NCBI RefSeq assembly: GCF_002288925.2
Contig: NW_022098008.1
Location: forward strand, 5,007,399-5,071,398
Source: Delphinapterus leucas
Taxonomy: Eukaryota; Chordata; Mammalia; Artiodactyla; Monodontidae
DNA length: 64,000 nucleotides
Reading direction: 5' to 3'
Translations under genes and position numbers: made by a program
Shown here: positions 12,372 through 24,058 of the stretch, piece by piece
How positions within the stretch are numbered: the stretch's first letter is position 1
How the letters are laid out: each line of letters starts with the position of its first letter
The notes under the pieces: model-generated
Databases searched by the model: none
What the model was told of the DNA's origin: nothing
What the model saw: the letters and a program-made list of their open reading frames with translations, nothing else

Positions 12372-12823
12372 TTGTTTTATTGAAGTATAGTTGATTTACA
12401 ATGTTGTATTAATTTCTGCTGTACAGCAAAGTGACTCAGTTATACACATATGTACACATTCTCTTTCATATTCTTTTCTATTATGGTTTATCACAGGATA
12501 TTTACTACTGTGCTGTACAGTGGGACATTGTTGTTTATCCATCCTATACATAATAATTTGCATCTGCTGACCCCGAACTCCCAATCCTTCCCTCCCCCAC
12601 CCGCTCCCCCTGGCAAACACAAGTCTGTTTCCTACATCTTTGAGTCTGTTTCTGTTTCATAGGTATGTTCATTTGTGTCTTATTTTAGATTCCACACGTA
12701 AGTGATATCATATGATATTTGTTTTTCTCTTTCTGACTTACTTCACTTAGTGTGATAATCTCTAGGTCCATCCATGTTGCTGCAAATGGCATTATTTCAT
12801 TCTTTTGAGTATGTACTTCTAAA
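12372..12823 (-). mobile_element. L1 LINE 3' end, 5'-truncated
   Basis: The reverse complement of an artiodactyl-type L1 3' end starts at 'ttattgaagtatagttgatt' and runs through 'ctgtttctgtttcataggta' to 'tgctgcaaatggcattattt'. This last block is the complement of the same 'gcagcaatatggttgga' region seen at about 52000. The original poly(A) is eroded. Confidence 0.9.
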
Positions 12824-12861
12824 GAAGGTGAGTCAGGCAGTTTCCTGCACCTTTCAAACTA

Positions 12862-13059
12862 CAATCAACCCTCTGTATCCAAGGTTTTGTATCCATGGAT
12901 TCAGTTGGTTGAATCTGCAGATGCAGAATCTGTGGGTACAGAGGGCCGGCTGTATTCATGGTACTACATCATTTTATACAAGGGACTTGAGCACTCACAG
13001 ATTTTGGTATCTTTGGGGGCTTTGGAACCAATCCCCCATGGTTACCTGGGGAATGACTG
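12862..13059 (+). mobile_element. MER2-type Tigger DNA transposon, internally deleted
   Basis: Inverted ends are visible: 'caatcaaccctctgtatcc' at the left and 'ggggaatgactg' at the right. Inside are the hallmark words 'ttcagttggttgaatctgca', 'aagggacttgagcactcaca' and 'ccaatcccccatggttacc'. TA dinucleotides flank both ends (12860-12861 and 13060-13061), as expected for the Tc1/mariner superfamily. At 198 bases it is well short of the roughly 345-base MER2 consensus I recall, so the middle is deleted. It carries no transposase. Confidence 0.88.
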
Positions 13060-13061
13060 TA

Positions 13062-13678
13062 ATTGTAGTTGAATTAAAATTTTATCTTTTGAATAGTTTC
13101 ACTAGACTCTTTTTAAAAAGGAAGTGTATATAGGAAAACATTTTGGTAAGTTATTTGGAGGAAATGTAAGACTTGGAAGACAAGGTCATTAGGAGACCCA
13201 GTGGGCAAGAGCAGGAAGTTGGGGCCTACAGCAAGAGAATGAGAGGAAAAAAGAAAGAAAAGTGAATATTGGAGAAATAGCAGAAAGATTGGGGATGAGT
13301 TGAGGATGTGGAGAAGAGATTTTATGAATAGAACTATCTAAACTTAAGTTTGCATTGACACAGTATTAACTCTATCATGTTCCTCAAAGTTTCCATAAAG
13401 TCTTTTACGTATTTACATGCTTGGGTGAGTGATGAATTCCATGTCAGTATCAAAGCCATGCAGATCAAGGATCACATAGGCCCACTGGTAAGATAACTGC
13501 TACAGTCAAGTAAATGAATAGCAACAGGTTCCCACTGACCCAAAGGCAACCCTGAGAATGTAACCACTAGAGAATTGACCAACATTTTGGTGATCAGCAC
13601 TATATTTCCACAAGGATGTAAACAACTCAATCCAGATTTTAAATGGACAAAGTTATCCTAGCGGGTATGTGGGTAAAA
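13062..13678. other. Unassigned intergenic sequence
   Basis: AT-rich unique sequence with no recognised gene or repeat. Confidence 0.5.
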
Positions 13679-14340
13679 TGATGATAAAGGCAATGATGAT
13701 GATCATGATTTTGACAATGGTGATGGTGATGATGGACATGATGGTGGTGCTGGTGATGATGGTGATGATGGACGTGATGGTGGTGGTGGTGATGATGGTG
13801 ATAATGAACATGATGGTGGTGGTGGTGGTGATGGTGATGATGAACATGATGGTGGTGGTGGTGATGATGGTGATGATGAACATGATGGTGGTGGNNNNNN
13901 NNNNNNNNNNNNNNNNNNNNNNNNNNNNNNNNNNNNNNNNNNNNNNNNNNNNNNNNNNNNNNNNNNNNNNNNNNNNNNNNNNNNNNNNNNNNNNNNNNNN
14001 NNNNNNNNNNNNNNNNNNNNNNNNNNNNNNNNNNNNNNNNNNNNNNNNNNNNNNNNNNNNNNNNNNNNNNNNNNNNNNNNNNNNNNNNNNNNNNNNNNNN
14101 NNNNNNNNNNNNNNNNNNNNNNNNNNNNNNNNNNNNNNNNNNNNNNNNNNNNNNNNNNNNNNNNNNNNNNNNNNNNNNNNNNNNNNNNNNNNNNNNNNNN
14201 NNNNNNNNNNNNNNNNNNNNNNNNNNNNNNNNNNNNNNNNNNNNNNNNNNNNNNNNNNNNNNNNNNNNNNNNNNNNNNNNNNNNNNNNNNNNNNGATGGT
14301 GATGATGGACATGATGGTGGTAGTGATGGTGATGGTGATA
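13679..14340 (+). repeat. GAT/GGT minisatellite, interrupted by an assembly gap
   Basis: Imperfect tandem copies of a 33-36 base unit are present, built from 'gatggtgatgatgaacatga' and a run of GGT triplets. The triplet structure leaves long open frames on both strands (Met/Val-rich on plus, Ile/Thr-rich on minus). These are low-complexity artefacts, not genes. The array is only partly sequenced because 400 bases are N. Confidence 0.95.
13895..14294. other. Assembly gap (400 N)
   Basis: A run of 400 N sits inside the minisatellite. Its true length is unknown; a gap here is expected because the tandem array is hard to assemble. Confidence 0.99.
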
Positions 14341-14490
14341 ATTACACTAACATCTTTGAGTGCTTACTCTATGTCAGATCCATGACAGCTTAATTACGTT
14401 ATTGAGTTTAATCATCACAATATATAAACTTGGCTTACTGCTATTGCCATTTTGTAGATGAGAATAATAATAGCTTCGTCATCTAACTAG
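14335..14490 (-). mobile_element. MIR SINE, partial
   Basis: Reverse-oriented MIR wording: 'acatctttgagtgcttactctatgtcaga', 'attgagtttaatcatcacaa' and 'gccattttgtagatgagaa'. This covers the 3' two-thirds of the family. Confidence 0.75.
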
Positions 14491-15009
14491 AAAGAGAGAG
14501 GATATTCAAACCTGGATTGACCATGAGTCTGAATAATTTGTGTTCTTTCAGGAACAAGAAGAAGTCTGTTAACAGTGGAAACATGTCTTGCAAGTAAGTC
14601 ACAGGGTGCATCCTTGGCCTCTGATGTGAGGCCAATTACCTGCAGAAAGAGATCAGGGCAGACAACGCTACACCTGTTAAGGCAGTACCTAATAGTATGT
14701 ACACACTACTTACTGCCTAAGGAAGACTACTGCCTCAGAGGAAGCAAAGAAGAGACAGAAAGAGAGGAAATGGTATAGAAGGAGAGGGGAAGGTGGCAAG
14801 TGGAGGGGTACTCTGGAGCTCTTTGTACCTAAATGGGAAGAGCCGAATGAAAGGCAGAAAGTAGCCACAGTGCATCTACTGGGATCTCTGCACCTTCCGC
14901 CTCTCCTCATTCAGATTCCACATCCTCCTACCTTCCACTCTTCAACTTCCAGAGAAGTCTGTCTGCAATCATCAGTAATTTAGTGTATTACCAGGGAGCC
15001 AACAACAGC
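14491..15009. other. Unassigned intergenic sequence
   Basis: No gene or repeat recognised. Confidence 0.5.
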
Positions 15010-15161
15010 AGGGTTGCCAGGCTAAATACAGGGTGCCCGGTTGTGTCTGGATTTCAGATAAACAACAAATACCTTTTAGTACAAGTGTGTCCCATGCAAT
15101 ATTTGGGGAATTCACATGTAACTGGGTATCCTCACTTTATTTTGCTGAATCTGGCAACCTT
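15010..15161. mobile_element. Palindromic DNA transposon remnant (MER53-like MITE)
   Basis: The ends are inverted: 'agggttgccaggctaaatac' at the left and 'gctgaatctggcaacct' at the right. The interior holds 'atttcagataaacaacaaat' and 'tgtcccatgcaatatttggg', which form the left arm of a long palindrome. The right arm is largely deleted. No coding capacity. The family name is from memory and less certain than the palindromic structure. Confidence 0.7.
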
Positions 15162-15441
15162 ACCCTTTACCAAAACCAAACTCTTTATATTGTTCCGATT
15201 CTCTCTAATGTTCATTAATCCAGGCGAAAGAAGAGAAGAGCAAATTCACTGTGTTTTTCCACAAATTCGGATTTGCGAATGTTGGGGTTGGAGACGAATG
15301 GCAGGACAGGGTGGATTTTCTGCCTAATTTTTATGTGGTTGGAGCCCATTTAAGATGCCTGTGAGCAGTTCTTATTAAAGATGGACACGTGTGCATGGAG
15401 ACAATTGAGGGAGTGTTGAATTTATCTTAGATAAGCAGCTC
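15162..15441. other. Unassigned intergenic sequence
   Basis: Short unassigned stretch between the MITE remnant and the L2 fragment. Confidence 0.45.
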
Positions 15442-15585
15442 CCATTCATTCATTTATTCATTCATTCTTTCATTCATTCAGCAATAGCTATTAGGCCCTC
15501 CCTCTGTGCCAGACAGCCTGATAGACTCAGAAGCTACCCTGAAAGTAAAAAAAATAAGTTCTCTACCCTCATGGAGGCCACACAC
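15442..15585 (-). mobile_element. L2 LINE 3' end
   Basis: An ATTC-repeat 3' terminus ('ttcattcatttattcattc') is followed by 'ctgtgccagacagcctgata' and 'ctaccctcatggaggccaca'. These correspond to the reverse complement of the L2 3' UTR. The fragment ends where the MLT1 LTR begins. Confidence 0.7.
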
Positions 15586-16030
15586 TGTTATGGCCTGAGC
15601 TGTGTCCCCTAAAAATATATATGTTGAAGTCCAAAACCCCCAGTACCTCACAATGTGACCTTATCTGGAAATAGGGTCTTTACAAGACATCAAGTTAAAA
15701 TGAGTCCATTAGTTTTGGGCCCTAATTCAAGTTGACTGCAGTCCTTATAAAAAGGGGAAACTTGGATACAGAGACAGGAAACACATGGGGAAGACAACGT
15801 GGAGACACAGGGTAGAGTGAAACATCTACAAGCCAAGGAACACCTGAGGCTGTGAGAAGCTCAGAAAGAAGCCTGGAAGAGATCACTCACCAGCACCTTC
15901 AGAGGGAGCATGGCTCAGCCAACATCTTGATCTCAGACTTCTGGCTTCCATGATTGTGAGACTAAATTTCTGGATTCTAAGCCACTCAATTTGTGGTGCT
16001 GCATTATGACAGTCCTAGGAAATTAATACA
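15586..16030 (+). mobile_element. MLT1A/B-type solo LTR
   Basis: Starts TGTTATGGCCTGAGCTGTGT and ends AATTAATACA. Diagnostic words in order: 'cccagtacctcacaatgtga', 'aatagggtctttacaagaca', 'gtccttataaaaagggg', 'tacaagccaaggaacacc' and 'atgattgtgagactaaattt'. Length of about 445 bases is near full. It appears inserted into the L2 fragment upstream. Confidence 0.93.
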
Positions 16031-17487
16031 CACATTAATCAAATAAAACCCCAAATGAAGGGTTGTGTGCAGGACCCTGGAGGTCAATATCAGAGGGTCT
16101 TTCCTGGTCAGAAGATAGAACCATGCTGAGCTGAACACAGCCTTCAGACTAACAGGCAGAGGGGCAGTGGAGGAGGTGGGACCCATGACCCAAGGGGGAC
16201 AGTGAGTGGTCCCCAGGCCTCTTGCAATTGTGGGTCAGCCACCGCACTGTCTATGGGGAAATCCAGGACTTGACATTGAGGGTCAGAGTCACTCATCAGC
16301 AAAATTCTTCCCAGACGTAATCCATTGGAGGATAAGGTCTGTAAATACATCACTGATGAGATTAAGGCGCCTCCTCAAAATCCCATGAGGAAGCAAGTGA
16401 TGCAAATGGAACTAATAAAAGATGAAATGCAACCTTGCAGCCTGTAATGCATAATGCTGCAATTGCAGAGGCCTTGGGCGAATAAGAGGAATATGTGAAA
16501 GGCCGTCCTGCTCTTCCAGCCCTGTTGGGGAGGATGGATGCCCCAATTTCAAATGTCCCCTCCCAGGTCTTCTTCTGGAAATAGCCCCGGTGTTGAAAAG
16601 GACACTGTATGTTGCTACAATAGCACGTTGGAAACACCCCTAAAGAATACCCGGCTCTCTTTGTTCTAATTTTATGCTCACGAAGCAACCTTCTGAGTTG
16701 TAATTTGGTGTTCTGACTAGGTGATTTTTCTCCAGGCCCTGAGCCAGGACTATTCTCAGAACCAACATTCAGGCTGCAAAAGACAGGGAGGATGGGGGGC
16801 AGCACTCTGGCCCCCAACAGGGCTGTGCAGGCCAGAAAAGTGGAGGAAGGGAGAACAGAGTCACCTATGAAGAGCAGGGGAATCAGAGATTCCCCAGAAC
16901 TCAGGTCCAGCCAGCCCAGCTGGCAGCCCCGGGGAAGCTCGGCTGTTACTCACCAGCATGTGTTCATGGATCCCATGGAATCTGGAGGAGACAGAGCCCT
17001 AGAGAGAGGGAAGGCTGACAGGAGGCAAGGCCATCGTTTTCCATCAAGGACGTGGCCCTGGCTTAGCGGGGCCCAGAAAGCAACGTCAGCCTCCGTCAAG
17101 CCCTGCAAGGCTGCTTCCGGAAGACTTTTGGGCAACCCCCTCCCTGCTACCAAAGCCCCTCTACCTTGGTCCCCAGACATCTGGCTCCAACACCATGCTC
17201 AGTGCATTTCTTGCAGTTATGTTATTGTTGTACAATCACTGAGAACTGGATGAAAGGTAAAACCCGTTTCAGATTATTTTCCTCTGCATATGTTTTCCTT
17301 TCTTTAAGCCAAACCCGACTGATGTTCACATTAACTGCACTTGATACAAAATAGATCATAACTCAAAACTAATGGAGAATTATCCTGCAAGACCCAGCCA
17401 GCAGACTCTCTGATTTATTGAGGTTCTCATCCAGTGTCAGATAAGGTGATTGTGTCCTTCAGTAACCTGTTAAGTTTAAATGTGTGG
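16031..17487. other. Unassigned unique sequence
   Basis: Overlapping open frames of about 150 codons occur on both strands (16362-16817 minus, 16792-17253 plus). They contain no recognisable domain and no consistent splice sites, so they are not called as genes. Confidence 0.5.
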
Positions 17488-17545
17488 TCAAATAACATCG
17501 TAAACCAACTACACTCCAATATAAAATAAATATTTTATAAAAAAA
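17488..17545 (+). mobile_element. L1 3' tail, ultra-short
   Basis: The words 'gtaaaccaactacactccaa' and 'tataaaataaatattttataaaaaaa' are the last few dozen bases of an artiodactyl-type L1 with a decayed A-tail. This is an extreme case of 5' truncation. Confidence 0.6.
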
Positions 17546-17639
17546 ATGAGTGGCCACAAACTTAGAGGCTCAAGTGGACAGTGCTAACTCGATCATGGAC
17601 TTCCGCTGAATTTACACTCTGCGAGAGCACTGATGTAGC

Positions 17640-18300
17640 CCACCCCACCCTCGTTCCACACCCATGGCCTCATTCCCATGAGAGTGACACCTCATGTGGA
17701 ATTTATGGACTTACTTCACGGTGCCAAGGAAGAGGGACACTTTGATCTGTGGCTGTTTTCTGCACTGGCTTGTGTCCTGGATGAGGGTCTGATCCCACAC
17801 GTGCCCTCTGCACAAATTGCAGAAGTGTCTACCGGAGTTTCCACATTCTTGGTGCTCCGCATGGGTGCTCCCACATCACTGATGCTCCCTCGTGGTGCTC
17901 CCACATCCTCTGGTCCTGAGCCCCACTCACTCTCCATCAGCACCTGTATCTCTTCTGGGGTGAGGGATGCTGTTATTGAATCTTCAGACACTCCTCTGTG
18001 CCCCATCTGAGGTCGTGAATGCTGGGGCTGGGGAGGGTGTGAGGTCATCCATCTCTGCCTAGACCTGTCTGGTGCAGTGGCGGCTGCCCCCCAGTGAGGG
18101 AGCCCTCCCACTGTCTGAGGGGCTCTGTGTGGTCCTCTTCACCAGAAACTTCCTCATAGGAACCAGGGGTGCTGGCGCTTCCTTCCCCTAGGCCCCTCCA
18201 ACCTCCCTCTGGCCCTGGGGGGTCCCCCCCCCCTCTCTGTGAGGGGGGCACTGCTCTTGTATCCTCCACCCTCCTCCCCACCCTGTGGTTTATGGTGAAG
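17640..18300 (-). other. GC-rich block with a short internal repeat; coding status unknown
   Basis: A GC-rich block is open on the minus strand for 131 codons (17716-18111). That frame includes a roughly 10-residue repeat with DVGAP cores. At DNA level, 'ggtgctcccacatc' recurs with a 30-base spacing at 17864 and 17894. The opposite strand is also open for 110 codons. No domain, start context or parent gene is recognised. It may be a fragment of a decayed gene or repeat, or a chance result of composition. Confidence 0.25.
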
Positions 18301-21300
18301 CCTTTGTGTTCTGAGTCCTCCAGACTTTGCTCCTAGTATTGAAGCCAAGGTTTGGCCTTCAAAAAGCAAAATACAATAAATGAATAAGCACGTAAAAATG
18401 TGTCCCTCTCCGCACAAAATCTTGCAACCTGAAGCTAGAGCTTTCCAGGCTATTTCAGAGGCGAAGCCGAGAATGTAATTCTGTGTTCTCTCTGGATCCT
18501 TCTGTGTCCTCTGTTCCTGAGGCAGTGAGCCTTCTCCTCAGTGTCCTTGAACCAAGCATCCAGGTTAATGACAGGTGAATCACAGGGTGAATGGGAATTT
18601 CAAGGACAAAAATGTATCAGGTAAAATTCCCAAATAGTACCCTTCTCCTGGGGTGAGATGCCTGCTCACATGCCTGCATCTGAGGGTGAATGTGCATGTT
18701 TAACAAGAATGAGGAACATGGTCCGTGAGATGCAGGTTTTATTTTACTGAACAGGGCCTCATGGGACACCAGAAAGTCTGAGCCTGAGACGGACAGGAGC
18801 TGCTGCCACAGGCGTCTTGTCTATCGTCCACCTCTTTGCTCCCCCAGGATGGGAAAAATGGGAACTCTGAAGAGAGTCCCCTCGGAAGGTGGCTGCTACT
18901 GCCTTCCACCACCCGGCGTTGACCCCTGACCCCAGTGGACACAGCAGGCCACCCTTGGCCCATGCTTTCCTCTAGTTGTTTCTTCCCTCCCACTGCCCAT
19001 CCCTTTCCATGTTATTTCCAAAACACTAACTGCTATGCAGTTTAAAATAATAATAACATTTAAAAAGAAACAGAGAGGTAAGTGAACAGTTCAATTTGAA
19101 ATAATGAAACCACCCAGAGCACTTTTATCAGGACTAATGAAACCTGAACTTCCAGAGATGATGCCTGGAAAATGCCATGAAAAATGGCTCAGCACCATCT
19201 GCGTGACGGAGCCCTCAGCAATCAGCGTTATGGGCTCACCCAGACCTCTGCCACGAGAACAGCCACTCTCCTAAATTTAAATGTGATAGCTCTATGGAGA
19301 GCCAGGGCAGTAGTTTGCAGACCTGAAGTCTGGTTCTCGTGACTCTGTTTCTCTCCCGACTGTGACCCACATAGAGAAGCTCGTGGGAACCTGGGGACAT
19401 GCAACACTAGCACTTTCACATTTACATGGGCTTCTCCCTGGGAGCGTGGAGAATCCACCCCGGGAGCCCTATGACCCTCAGAACTGCCGGAAGCTCCTTG
19501 CCTCCCTGGGAACCTCAGCTACACGTTTCTATGAGCCCAGCAAATGGCAGAGTTTGCAGTGGTGAAGCCATAGCTGTACTATCATTGTTCTAAATTTACA
19601 ACCTCTTGATTTATTCCTCTCGTCTTCATTGAAAGAATAAAGCCATCTCCATGGTGCTCTAAATTCTTTTGCTTGCACAGAGGGGCTTTGATCTAGCCAC
19701 TGCCTTCTGTTCTTTCCCCCAAGATGCAAACAAAATAATGTTCTGTCTAAAAGAAATAACTTTGGAGGAAAGGAGAGTCCTGCATAAATTCGAAAGCCAT
19801 TTTAATTAGTTTGCATTTTACCAGAAAGCTCTCACAGCTGTATTTAGCTGTTTTCAGGGATTGTAAGCAGTTCATTCTAGTGCCCTAAGAGAAGAGACAA
19901 ATGCTTGCTGGGGGTCAGTGTACTCCCACCCTTCACCAGACTCAGGAGTTTATTCTGTGCCAGATGCCATAACTCCTCCTAACAAGAGGGCAGTGGCCTG
20001 GCAGGTACTGTCGGAAGCTCTGCAAGAAAGCTGAGTCATGAGAGCAGGGAAGAAGGAACCTCTCATCCTTGGAGCTCTCCACCCACAGCCAAGGAGACAT
20101 CTGAGCAAGGGGTCATCCCACAAGTTCCTTCACACATCAACACAGCCAACAGTACGCAACTGCTCAGATGCAGGGATAGGAGGCCGGTCATGGTAACTGT
20201 GCCGCTGATGAAGCTGCACAGACTCCAGTGTCTGGATTAAAGCTCTTTTCATGTTCTAATTTCTTCCAGGACGCCTATGTTTTCTTTTCTATTTAGTGGG
20301 TAAACTGCATCCCCTCTTTGTCCAAGAATACGTTAGCTTCACTTTACCCCTAGATGTTATGTATTATTTAAGCAATGATATTTTCTGACCAGTTGATGCT
20401 AGCCATGAGATGGATACCAAGCGTTTCTGTCAGTACTGATAGACCTGGTCACACCAGGAACACTCGGTTCATTTGGGCCGAGGATCACAAATGCCAAACA
20501 TCAGGGCAGACATCTCATGGTCCAGAGGAAGGTCACAGAAACAAGCCGAGTCTTCCCATCCCTCCTTGTGTCTCCTGGACCTGGTGTCATCAGGCTGCCA
20601 TTGTGCTGGGAAGGAGTGGAAGTGGGGAGGGGATTGTTGAATGTTGCAGCGGTGGAAAGGGTGTCCTCTTTATTTATTCAGAATATTCTTTTAGGAGCCA
20701 AATCAGAGAGAACACTTTTCCCAGCTCCTATGGAGCCCCAGTAAACAAAAATAAAATATCTAAACCTGGTACGTGCCTCCCTCTGGTTATCCAGAACCCA
20801 GGGAGCCACCTGTGACAGATGGTGGCATTGGTGCCGGGTGAAACTGAACAGGATGGATGAGGGCAGTAAGAGGACAGATGTGCAAGGAGTCGGGAACACC
20901 GACGGGAGAGAGGTTTGGAGATTAATATCTTACCACCACTGCATTTATCCAGGAGACAGAGTGTACCTCAGGTGACAGGGACACCTGCTGCTGGGGGACC
21001 TCTTGGTGGAGACCCCAAGGGTGGCCACTCCTTACTGGATAATTACAGTTTCATGGCGACTCGATTTCTTCTAAAAACTTCCAGATTCATTTGCATTCGC
21101 CTTTCACTTCATCCCACAGAAAAACCACCTAAGTAAGCACACGTGTCTATCTCTTCAACATGAGAGGCAGCTCACAGCCCAGGGTAAGCAACACACCCAG
21201 AGAACCGCCCTAATTCTGATTACCAATGTGCCACGATTTCTGCCTTCAGAATGGATCGATTCCAGTTGACCCGTGTGTTTGGCTTTGCTGACGGAGCTGT

Positions 21301-21865
21301 TTTTATTAATTGACATGTCCTTGAAAAGTATCCCAAGTGGGAGAAAGAGCTTCACACCACTGTGCCCCCTATTAAAATAAGGCCTCTTCAGGAGAGAATG
21401 TCACATACACAGTATGAAAACTTACTGTTTCCATGTGTCTGGAGGTCCCCCTCCCTCCCTTTCTTTTCTTTTCTCTTCTTGGGAAAAACACAGCCCACTT
21501 AACAAGCTGACTTCTTCCAAGGCTGTGCAGTTTCTTTGTAGTTTACGAACAATCTTTGTCCACAGGGACTAAAGCAAATATTGCTTACAATGTAATCAGA
21601 TGGACACAGCCAGAGTAGAAAAACAAATCCTTTGAATTATTGTCACAGCTCCATCACAGACCTTGTGATTTTTCACAATTCATGGGCCTGCGATGGCTAA
21701 ATGTCAAAGTAATCTGCAGTAAGGAAAAAGAAATAGAAAATTCAGAAACTGTGTTTCAGCATTATTGTTGTTTCCAAAATCTAATTGTGGGAATAAGTGA
21801 CTTCTTCCCAAGGGCATAGAGTCCTTACTTGCTGAATGAATGTTGAATGATTTTACCATGTATGA
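18301..21865. other. Unassigned unique sequence
   Basis: About 3.5 kb without any repeat family or coding exon that I can recognise. Open frames are all below 150 codons and overlap on both strands. Confidence 0.5.
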
Positions 21866-22236
21866 TGTATTAGTCAGCTCGGAACACCACATACTGGATG
21901 GCTTAGACGACAGAAATTTATTTCCCACAGTTCTGAAGGCTGGAAGCCCAAGATCAGTGTGCCAGCATGGTCGGGCGGGGTGAGGGCCCTCTTTCTGACC
22001 TGCAGATGGACACCTCCTTGCTGTGTCCTCACATGGCCTTTCCTTGGTGTGTGGAAAGAAAGAGTTCTTTCTCTTCCTCTCCTTATAAGGCCACCAAATT
22101 TATTGGATTAGGGCTTCATCCTTATGACCTCATCTAAACTTAATTACCTCCTAAAAGCCCTATCTCCAAATATAATAACATTGGGGGCTGGGGCTTCAAC
22201 ATATGAATTTGGGGGGCTACCATTCAGTTCATATCA
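21866..22236 (-). mobile_element. MLT1-type solo LTR
   Basis: Reverse-oriented LTR starting TGTATTAGTCAGCTCGGAAC and ending in 'cattcagttcatatca'. Internal words 'acagaaatttatttcccaca', 'cctccttgctgtgtcctcac' and 'ctccaaatataataacattg' place it in the MLT1 group. Confidence 0.92.
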
Positions 22237-24058
22237 TATGGCCATTCTATGTCAAGTCAGTTCAGAGTGTTTAGCCCAATAACTTAAGGAAGTCACTATA
22301 TACACACAGTATATATACATATATGCAGATATAGATGGAGACAAAAATACAGATATAGATTAGATATATGACAGGAAGGTGAGAACATATAAAAAAATTG
22401 TCTTGGCAACTCCAGGGAGAATGAGTTGGTGTGCAGTATATGGTGTGGCATCATTGTAGGTGTACAGAAGAAGGCGTTGAGCAGGCTCTCAGGAAATCAA
22501 TAGGATTTCAGGAGGCGGGACTGAGGTGTGGGGAGAGGTGGGCATCCGCGTGCTGGCCAAGGCAGCCAGGTGGATAGAGACACACTCAGGTGTGTGAGGA
22601 AGTCCAGAGCCCAGGTGGGCAGGAGCATGGGTGCCCTGGAGTCCCAAGCTAAGGATCTTGGGAAGAACCATCGTGAATTAGGGAGCTTCTGCAATCCGGG
22701 GTAGCGATCATGTGGTCAGAGAGGCGCTTCAAGATCACGGATCCCCCAGAAGCCCAGAGAATGGGCTGGCAGGGGGCTTGAAAGTGTTCCCACAGCCCAG
22801 ATAAGTAGGAGGAGGTGGGAAAAGGCAAGGGCGGGGTGGGTGAGCATTTTCATTAATGCATTTTTATGTTTGAGCTCATAACTTTTACATTTCACACTAA
22901 GGTGTCCGATTCAGGAAAAAAATAGAAAACGGAAACAAGTTTTTCATGCATTCACACTGCTGATCCATTCCAGAATCTTTCTGAAACCATCGACGTGAAG
23001 ATAGCACAGCGGACGGAAATATAACTGAGGTATCTGAAGCTTTTCCTTACAATAATCACCAGAGGTCATTAAATATTTAGGTCTGGTCACACCCCCAAGA
23101 TATGGATTCTCTAACCCAGTAAGTAAATTGTTATAAGTCTACACAAAATAAATATCATTTGCTGTACTAGCGGAAATGGTTGGAGGCACAGGGAGCTTTA
23201 AAAGCTAAGTGTAGCCATTATGATATACTGTTTTTACATCCAAAGTAAAAAAGTAAAGAGTTTATATTCCTAAGACCCCAATGTTCTAAAAAGCCATGTT
23301 ATAGATCTTAAATATATCATGATTCACCATAATAGAACTGAAAATAGATATGGATGTGCTTTCTCAGAACTTTTGGTATATATCAAAAGCTATTATTAAG
23401 ATGTAATTCTACTGAAATTTCAGAAGCAGAAGAGGCTGGTTAAGGAGTGGAACTCCCAGAATAATGGCAGCTCGTCATTCTTCCTGCTCTCTGTGGAGGA
23501 AATGAAGCAGACCACCGTTATCAGGTTTTGTTTCATAAGTTTTGGGGGTGAGGGATGATGGATGGAGAGGAAAATGATTTTTTTGCTAACTTGAAAATTG
23601 AAAATAAAAACAATTTTATAGGAGAAGGCATTGCTCATTAAAGTGTTTACAAGGCTGGTGCAAATGATTTAAAGAGAGAAAAAGAAACACTGAACTCTTA
23701 AGAAAAAAAGCACAGTGGTGCTTGGCCTTGTTAATACATTCCTGGGGAAGTGAAACACTGCTTCATTTCTGTTATGGGTGGCAAATGCTACAAATGTGAA
23801 GTAACATATCCTATCAATAATGAATATCAGTGATGTCAGTTGAAATATCACAGGTAATATTGAAAAGAGGCACCTCCCTTAAACCACAGTGAGCAAACTT
23901 GCCTTTTCATGATAGACAATTCAGAAGAAGAAGAAAAAAAAGTTGTGTGTAAACCATTTCTTTTTTAATTTGAAAATGAAATTAGCTGTAGAAGGCATCC
24001 ATTGAGGGTAGAAATGCATCCCCTTAAAATCAGATTACCTAATCTACTGAATGGCAGA
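22237..24058. other. Unassigned, mostly AT-rich sequence
   Basis: A short GC-balanced part (22490-22830) is followed by AT-rich unique sequence. Nothing recognisable is seen beyond a short 'atatac' microsatellite-like run at 22295-22375. Confidence 0.5.

Noticed and set aside
13669..14385. 238-codon Met/Val-rich frame and opposite 219-codon Ile/Thr-rich frame
   Set aside because: Produced by a GAT/GGT triplet minisatellite and 400 N; not coding.
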